Part shown: piece after piece, positions 16,940-20,772 of the stretch
How positions within the stretch are numbered: the stretch's first letter is position 1
Layout: each line of letters starts with the position of its first letter
The notes under the pieces: model-generated
The model's database searches: none
Seen by the model: only the letters and a program-made list of their open reading frames with translations
Told to the model about the DNA's origin: nothing
Source: Gammaproteobacteria bacterium
Lineage (GTDB): Bacteria; Pseudomonadota; Gammaproteobacteria; PS1; Pseudothioglobaceae
NCBI GenBank assembly: GCA_029941485.1
Contig: JAPYOZ010000012.1
Coordinates: forward strand, 1-20,772
Direction: 5' to 3'
Length of the DNA stretch: 20,772 nucleotides
Translations under genes and position numbers: made by a program

Positions 16940-17454
16940 TTTGGAATGACCTTTTTTATTTCACTGATAATGGCGTAGAGTTTTTTACCGCTAGTATCAA
17001 TAATCACATTGGCCACTTCTTTGTATAAAGGCTCACGTTTATCGACCAAATCACGAATAGTTTTTTCTCGATTGTTTGATTGTTCTAGTAGTGGTCTGAC
17101 TTTTGAACGAGCCGTACGTTTCACCAATTGCTCTACTGTTGAAGACAAATACACAACAAAACTGTCTTTGAGTAAGTCTCTATTCTCTGACTTAACCACA
17201 ATACCACCACCCGTAGCAATGACAACATTGGGTATTTTGCACAAATCAGTTAGCATTTGAGTTTCGCGCTTACGAAAACCCTCTTCACCTTCTACATCAA
17301 AAATATGATCGATAGCAACACCAGTTCGAGACACGATCTCAAAATCAGAATCAAAAAAATCACGCTTGAGCACACAAGCTAAGCGACGCCCAACTGATGT
17401 TTTTCCTGACCCCATTGGGCCAACTAAAACAACATTAGTCGAACGCTTGTTCAT
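16936..17454 (-). CDS. aroK: Shikimate kinase
   Basis: Shikimate kinase phosphorylates shikimate at the 3-hydroxyl with ATP, on the way to chorismate and the aromatic amino acids. The Walker A motif is GPMGSGKTS (12-20). Shikimate-binding residues are seen in DSDFEI and in GGGIV, and the lid has the arginines of RSKVRPLL. A length of 172 is standard. Unlike in E. coli, it is not next to aroB but lies between a zinc-finger gene and a TolC-like gene, with a 4-nt overlap with the latter. Confidence 0.95.
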   Translation of the reverse strand: MNKRSTNVVLVGPMGSGKTSVGRRLACVLKRDFFDSDFEIVSRTGVAIDHIFDVEGEEGFRKRETQMLTDLCKIPNVVIATGGGIVVKSENRDLLKDSFVVYLSSTVEQLVKRTARSKVRPLLEQSNNREKTIRDLVDKREPLYKEVANVIIDTSGKKLYAIISEIKKVIPK

Positions 17455-17463
17455 ATTCAGTAG

Positions 17464-17655
17464 CTAAACTAACTCGTAACGAGCACCACAATATGGGCAA
17501 GATGCTTTGCCTTTTTTATTAAATTTTAAAAATACCTTAGGATGCATGTTCCACTTATTCGCCTCTTTCGGAGGGCAATGAGCCGGTAGATCATTAGCTT
17601 CTACTACGCTAAAACTAACGTGTTTTTTCTGAAAATCATCCACTAATGAGTTCAT
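17464..17655 (-). CDS. Small CHCC zinc-finger protein
   Basis: This 63-residue protein carries C27, H38, C53 and C56 (PAHCPP...NMHPKVFL...SCPYCGARY), the zinc-ribbon pattern of the zf-CHCC family related to the NDUFS6 subunit of mitochondrial complex I. Bacterial members are often encoded beside branched-chain aminotransferase genes, as here. Its function in bacteria is not established. The ATG overlaps the ilvE stop by 4 nt (ATGA), and aroK starts 9 bases after its stop. Confidence 0.88.
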   Translation of the reverse strand: MNSLVDDFQKKHVSFSVVEANDLPAHCPPKEANKWNMHPKVFLKFNKKGKASCPYCGARYELV

Positions 17656-18584
17656 TTACATACTCCTTTGGCAATCCAATTTTTATACTTATCATTTCGA
17701 CCATAAACACAATCAAAATACAAACTCTGTAATTGTTCAGTAATTGGGCCGCGCGTACCTGAGCCGATCAAACGATTGTCCAATTCTCGAATTGGAGTTA
17801 CTTCCGCAGCAGTGCCAGTAAAAAAAGCTTCATCCGCACAATAAACTTCATCACGAGTAATGCGCTTCTCGATAATTTTATAACCCAAATCAGTGGCTAA
17901 TGTAAAAATGGTATCACGAGTAATACCTGCCAATGCTGAAGTCAAATCAGGTGTGTAGACAACACCATCACGAATGATAAAAATATTCTCTCCACTGCCT
18001 TCGGCAACAAATCCATCAACATCAAGCAATAAAGCTTCATCATACCCATCGGTCAAGGCTTCTTGTAAAGCCATCATTGAATTAATGTAATTACCATTAG
18101 CCTTAGCTTTAGTCATCGCGATGTTTGCATGATGCCGTGTGAATGAAGAAGTACGAATACGAATGCCATTGTTCATATTGTCTTCACCCAAATAAGCGCC
18201 CCATTCCCAAGCAGCAATCATTACGTGTACTTTTAAATTATCAGCGCGTAGACCCATACCCTCAGAGCCGTAAAAACACATTGGGCGTAAATAGGCCGAC
18301 TTTAAGTTATTTTTTGCCACAACTTCTCTTTGAGCTTGGTTAAGTGTATCTTTATCAAAGGGCATTTTCATGCCTAAAATATGCGCTGAATCAAACCAAC
18401 GGTTAGTGTGCTCTTCAAGTTTAAAAATTGCAGGACCACTGTCAGTTTCGTACGCACGAACGCCTTCAAATGCACCCATACCATAATGCAGTGTGTGTGT
18501 CAGCACGTGGATTTTGGCATCACGCCATTCAACCCATTCGCCATCCATCCAAATTAAACCATCTCTATCAGCAAATGTAGACAT
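17652..18584 (-). CDS. ilvE: Branched-chain amino acid aminotransferase
   Basis: IlvE carries out the last step of leucine, isoleucine and valine synthesis, moving an amino group from glutamate to the keto acids. This fold-type IV PLP enzyme shows the PLP lysine at K161 (AKANGNYINS), the N-terminal pattern IHVLTHTLHYGMGAFEGVR and the C-terminal FTGTAAEVTPI. A length of 310 is standard. The start lies 6 bases after the lysC stop, with a GGAATAAAAGAG stretch before the ATG, indicating co-transcription with lysC. Confidence 0.96.
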   Translation of the reverse strand: MSTFADRDGLIWMDGEWVEWRDAKIHVLTHTLHYGMGAFEGVRAYETDSGPAIFKLEEHTNRWFDSAHILGMKMPFDKDTLNQAQREVVAKNNLKSAYLRPMCFYGSEGMGLRADNLKVHVMIAAWEWGAYLGEDNMNNGIRIRTSSFTRHHANIAMTKAKANGNYINSMMALQEALTDGYDEALLLDVDGFVAEGSGENIFIIRDGVVYTPDLTSALAGITRDTIFTLATDLGYKIIEKRITRDEVYCADEAFFTGTAAEVTPIRELDNRLIGSGTRGPITEQLQSLYFDCVYGRNDKYKNWIAKGVCK

Positions 18585-18589
18585 CTCTT

Positions 18590-19072
18590 TTATTCCTTAT
18601 CCAATTCAAACGCAGAATGCAATGAACGCACCGCTAATTCTAAATATTTTTCATCAATCACAACCGATATTTTAATCTCTGAAGTGGAGATCATTTGAAT
18701 ATTAATATTTTCACCATGAAGAACTTCAAACATTTTAGCTGCAATGCCTGCGTGTGAACGCATACCAATACCCACCAACGACACCTTAACCACCTTGTCA
18801 TCGCTTTGCACAGCCATAGCGCCGAGTTCTTTACGCAAATGATCCAAGATATTACTAGCACCAACAAAATCATTTCTATGCACAGTAAAGGCGAAATTAG
18901 TTAAGCCTTCACGTGCAGAAACACTCTGCACAATCATATCTACTTCAATGTTAGCATCACTAATTGGTTTTAGTATTCTAAAGGCAATACCAGGCTCATC
19001 CGGTACGCCAATTAAACTTAATTTTGCTTCATCTTTATTATGTGCAATACCTGATATAAGTGCTTGTTCCAT
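18590..19072 (-). CDS. Possible aspartate kinase beta subunit from an internal lysC start
   Basis: Within lysC, codon 248 is an ATG (19072-19070) preceded by GAGGAAAA (19084-19077), a strong Shine-Dalgarno with 8 bases between GAGG and the ATG. Translation from here would give a 160-residue protein starting MEQALISGIAHNKDEA and holding only the two ACT domains. This is the same position and nearly the same start context as the beta subunit of the alpha2beta2 aspartokinases of Corynebacterium glutamicum and Bacillus subtilis. The reading frame is that of lysC. That it is really used is inference from the site and from the family. Confidence 0.55.
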   Translation of the reverse strand: MEQALISGIAHNKDEAKLSLIGVPDEPGIAFRILKPISDANIEVDMIVQSVSAREGLTNFAFTVHRNDFVGASNILDHLRKELGAMAVQSDDKVVKVSLVGIGMRSHAGIAAKMFEVLHGENINIQMISTSEIKISVVIDEKYLELAVRSLHSAFELDKE

Positions 19073-19813
19073 AATATTTTCCTCACTAGTAATTAACGTA
19101 CCTACAGGGTTATCAACCAAAGATGATAATACCCTTAAAGGCACTTTGTATTTCGATGCAAACTCAACAGAACGAATTTGCAAAACCTTCGAACCAAGCG
19201 ATGCCATCTCAAGCATCTCCTCATAGCTCACTGTGTTCATTTTTCTAGCATTAGGCTCAATGCGAGGATCGGTTGTATACACGCCCTCCACATCGGTATA
19301 AATCTGACACTCATCTGCACCCAAAGCCGCCGCTAAAGCAACCGCAGTAGTGTCGGAACCGCCACGACCCAAAGTAGTAATATTACCCTCTTCATCCGTG
19401 CCTTGAAAACCAGCCACAACAACAACTTTCCCTTCATCTAAACTATTACGAATACGATGATCATCAATTGATTTAATACGCGCCTTACCATGCTCAGAAT
19501 CCGTAGTAATACGAACTTGCGATCCAGTATAAGATATCGCGTCACAACCCAACTGCTGTAAGGCCATGCTTAAAAGTGAAATAGTAACTTGTTCACCAGT
19601 CGTTAAAAGCACATCCATCTCTCTGAGTGACGGCGTGTCTTGAATTACCCGTGCGAGCGCAGCCATGCGATTAGTCTCACCACTCATAGCAGAAACACTC
19701 ACCACCAGCTGATTGCCAGAATCTTTAAATGCTTTGATTTTTTTCGCAACGGTTTGAATACGCTCAACCGAGCCTACCGACGTCCCACCGTATTTTTGTA
19801 CAATTAATGCCAT
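18590..19813 (-). CDS. lysC: Aspartate kinase (alpha-type, with two ACT domains)
   Basis: Aspartate kinase phosphorylates aspartate, opening the lysine, methionine, threonine and diaminopimelate pathways. The kinase domain begins with KYGGTSVGS (7-15) and includes FQGTDEEGNITTLGRGGSDTTA. A tandem ACT module follows, from about 265 to 407 (ISLIG-type strand LSLIGVPDEPGIAFRIL, then VSLVGIGMRSHAGIAAKMF), the site of feedback by lysine and threonine in relatives. At 407 residues it matches the monofunctional enzyme of Pseudomonas and Corynebacterium. No Shine-Dalgarno is seen before the ATG. A strong internal site that could give a beta subunit is listed separately. Confidence 0.97.
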   Translation of the reverse strand: MALIVQKYGGTSVGSVERIQTVAKKIKAFKDSGNQLVVSVSAMSGETNRMAALARVIQDTPSLREMDVLLTTGEQVTISLLSMALQQLGCDAISYTGSQVRITTDSEHGKARIKSIDDHRIRNSLDEGKVVVVAGFQGTDEEGNITTLGRGGSDTTAVALAAALGADECQIYTDVEGVYTTDPRIEPNARKMNTVSYEEMLEMASLGSKVLQIRSVEFASKYKVPLRVLSSLVDNPVGTLITSEENIMEQALISGIAHNKDEAKLSLIGVPDEPGIAFRILKPISDANIEVDMIVQSVSAREGLTNFAFTVHRNDFVGASNILDHLRKELGAMAVQSDDKVVKVSLVGIGMRSHAGIAAKMFEVLHGENINIQMISTSEIKISVVIDEKYLELAVRSLHSAFELDKE

Positions 19814-19842
19814 TAAACTATCTATAAATCAACAATCCCAAA

Positions 19843-19848
19843 ATTATA
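19843..19848 (-). promoter_or_regulatory. -10 box of the lysC-led operon
   Basis: The minus strand reads TATAAT 30 bases upstream of the lysC ATG. The -35 at 17 bp is poor (AAATTC). The implied leader of about 23 bases has no Shine-Dalgarno and is too short for a lysine riboswitch. Confidence 0.4.
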
Positions 19849-19887
19849 CCTCTATCCTCTTTTCTGAATTTTTATTTTAGCGACTTA

Positions 19888-19910
19888 TGTAACAGGCCTT
19901 GCCTGTTACA
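19888..19910. repeat. REP-like palindrome, copy 1, at the transposase stop codon
   Basis: Arms TGTAACAGGC and GCCTGTTACA, 10 bp each, flank a 3-base loop CTT (plus strand). The element is identical to two others at 20612 and 20679. It touches the stop codon of the transposase gene (TAA, minus strand, 19913-19911) with no gap. As RNA it would form a strong hairpin, but no U-run follows, so it is not a textbook terminator. It also lies about 40 bases upstream of the lysC -10 box. Confidence 0.9.
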
Positions 19911-20588
19911 TTATTCAAAAACTCTATCCAGATCTATATCTTTAATAACTAAACCTTTATTTTCGCCAAACACTTTAGATGTATTTTTAGAGAAATATTC
20001 ATATTCTTCAACGGTGCCTATTTCAGCAATTACGCTACTAATCTCCCCCTTATTACAAACTGACTTACCCAACTCTTTATTTAGGTACTCAAAAATACTA
20101 GACTTTACCAAGTCAGTTTTTGGATTTATACGATGATGAATGTAATTTAAGTTTACATAAACAGACAAAACTGGTAACCCAAATTCACCACTGATCATAT
20201 TTGCCTTAAACTTTCCTTGAAATAATGACCCAGATCTTTTATATTTTTGGTTGAAATACATTGTATAGCTAGTCCCTAACTTCTGCATAAACTTTGAAAT
20301 ACCACCATCAGCCTCTTGCTTCAACACTAAATGGAAATGATTTGGCAAAAGACAATAAGCAACAATTGAAACTAATTTAGCACTCTCCGATTCATTTACT
20401 GAAATTCCATTTTTTCGAGACCTACTGATTCTAAATTTTCCTGGTATATCAGCATAATTTAGATCAATTAGCCTGTTAAAGAAATAACTCAAATCATCTG
20501 TCGATTCAAAAATATTACGCTTATCCACACCTCGATTGAATACATGGTAATACTCACCCTCTACAAATTGTATTTTTCTTATTGCCAT
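19911..20588 (-). CDS. REP-associated tyrosine transposase (RAYT, Y1_Tnp / IS200-like)
   Basis: RAYTs are single-copy, IS200-related HUH enzymes that cut and join the REP hairpins next to which they live. The 225 residues show the family start IRKIQFVEGEYYHVFNRGVD, the metal-binding HUH motif as H84-F85-H86 (LLPNHFHLVLKQ), and the helix with the nucleophile, most likely Y111 or Y108 (SYTMYFNQKY), then RSGSLFQGKFKA. The C-terminal third is the variable RAYT tail. Three copies of one palindrome flank the gene: one touches its stop and one lies 23 bases before its ATG. No ribosome site is visible, so expression may be low. The gene looks intact. An ordinary IS200 transposase is less likely, given length, sequence and context. 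Confidence 0.9.
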   Translation of the reverse strand: MAIRKIQFVEGEYYHVFNRGVDKRNIFESTDDLSYFFNRLIDLNYADIPGKFRISRSRKNGISVNESESAKLVSIVAYCLLPNHFHLVLKQEADGGISKFMQKLGTSYTMYFNQKYKRSGSLFQGKFKANMISGEFGLPVLSVYVNLNYIHHRINPKTDLVKSSIFEYLNKELGKSVCNKGEISSVIAEIGTVEEYEYFSKNTSKVFGENKGLVIKDIDLDRVFE

Positions 20589-20611
20589 GATTTTATAATA
20601 ATATCTTTATA

Positions 20612-20634
20612 TGTAACAGGCCTTGCCTGTTACA
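20612..20634. repeat. REP-like palindrome, copy 2, upstream of the transposase
   Basis: This is the same 23-nt element, with 10-bp arms and loop CTT, in the same orientation. The dyad extends one pair further in all directions here (TA before, TA after), giving 12-bp arms over 20610-20636. It lies 23 bases before the transposase ATG and so may fall in its 5' leader or promoter, where the hairpin could restrict expression. Confidence 0.9.
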
Positions 20635-20645
20635 TAGGGTTTAAA

Positions 20646-20670
20646 AAATAAGGCTTTTAAAACCTTATTT
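20646..20670. terminator. Bidirectional hairpin terminator between REP copies 2 and 3
   Basis: The arms AAATAAGG (20646-20653) and CCTTATTT (20663-20670) are 9 bases apart. On the plus strand the stem is followed by AATTTTTTT, and on the minus strand by more Ts, so it can work both ways. On the minus strand it would end transcription of the gene cut by the right edge before it reaches the transposase. Confidence 0.55.
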
Positions 20671-20678
20671 AATTTTTT

Positions 20679-20701
20679 TGTAACAGGCCTTGCCTGTTAC
20701 A
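20679..20701. repeat. REP-like palindrome, copy 3, at the stop of the edge gene
   Basis: A third exact copy of the 23-nt palindrome, in the same orientation. It begins 2 bases after the stop codon (minus strand, 20706-20704) of the partial gene at the window edge, echoing copy 1, which touches the transposase stop. Confidence 0.9.
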
Positions 20702-20703
20702 AG

Positions 20704-20772
20704 TTACTTTTTACTACCAAAAACGTATTTTGGTTTAAATATGTAAATTAACAATGGAATGATGGTTAGTGC
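20704..20772 (-). CDS. Partial gene, C-terminal 22 residues of a probable membrane protein
   Basis: Reading the minus strand from the window edge, one frame stays open for 22 codons to a TAA at 20706-20704. The peptide starts hydrophobic (ALTIIPLLIYIF) and ends FKPKYVFGSKK, the look of a last membrane helix with a basic cytoplasmic tail. The placement of a REP copy and a terminator just behind the stop supports a real gene end. The family cannot be told from so little sequence. Confidence 0.5.
   Translation of the reverse strand, partial: ALTIIPLLIYIFKPKYVFGSKK

Noticed and set aside
19814..19887. Lysine riboswitch or leader upstream of lysC
   Set aside because: The implied leader is only about 23 bases, and none of the paired regions of a lysine riboswitch are visible.
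19888..20701. CRISPR array from the three 23-nt repeats
   Set aside because: Spacing is 701 and 44 bases, not regular, the repeats are full palindromes, and no cas gene is present; a RAYT lies between two copies.

Overview
The window looks like a stretch of chromosome from a low-GC gammaproteobacterium. Gene order and protein type (mrp and metG back to back, a full iscRSUA-hscBA-fdx cluster, cysE beside iscR) are gammaproteobacterial. The AT-rich codon use and the c-type cytochromes would suit a SUP05/Thioglobus-like sulfur oxidiser or related symbiont, but that placement is inference from memory and was not tested. Genes are tightly packed; the longest stretch without a gene is about 180 bases (73-256).

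Layout. At the left edge is a tRNA-Ser(GGA) on the minus strand, cut by the window end. It is followed by metG (minus), which is divergent from mrp (plus), an Fe-S carrier ATPase. Next, on the plus strand and behind its own good promoter, is a three-gene unit: a diheme cytochrome c4-like protein, a secreted pentaheme cytochrome, and an unrecognised 141-residue protein. The three genes are joined by 1-nt stop/start overlaps. This unit runs head-on into the complete ISC iron-sulfur assembly operon on the minus strand (iscR, iscS, iscU, iscA, hscB, hscA, fdx, in transcription order). The two opposed units overlap by 4 nt at their stop codons. A sigma70-type promoter with an IscR-like operator precedes iscR.

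Upstream of iscR (minus strand) lies cysE with its own -10 box. Beyond it is a chain of eight minus-strand genes with overlaps or gaps below 10 nt: lysC, ilvE, a CHCC zinc-finger protein, aroK, a TolC-like outer-membrane protein, an M61 peptidase, a TtcA-like thiolase and a lipid A-type acyltransferase. Amino-acid biosynthesis, export, tRNA thiolation and envelope lipid acylation thus appear to share one transcript. lysC carries a well-placed internal Shine-Dalgarno and ATG that would produce a separate regulatory beta subunit.

The right end holds a REP-associated tyrosine transposase (RAYT, IS200-like Y1 family) flanked by three identical copies of a 23-nt near-perfect palindrome. Two copies sit at the stop codons of minus-strand genes and one lies just upstream of the transposase. 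The final 69 bases read as the in-frame C-terminus of a further minus-strand, probably membrane, protein. The most notable points are the RAYT/palindrome family, the cytochrome operon with a dyad centred between -35 and -10, and the lysC internal start.
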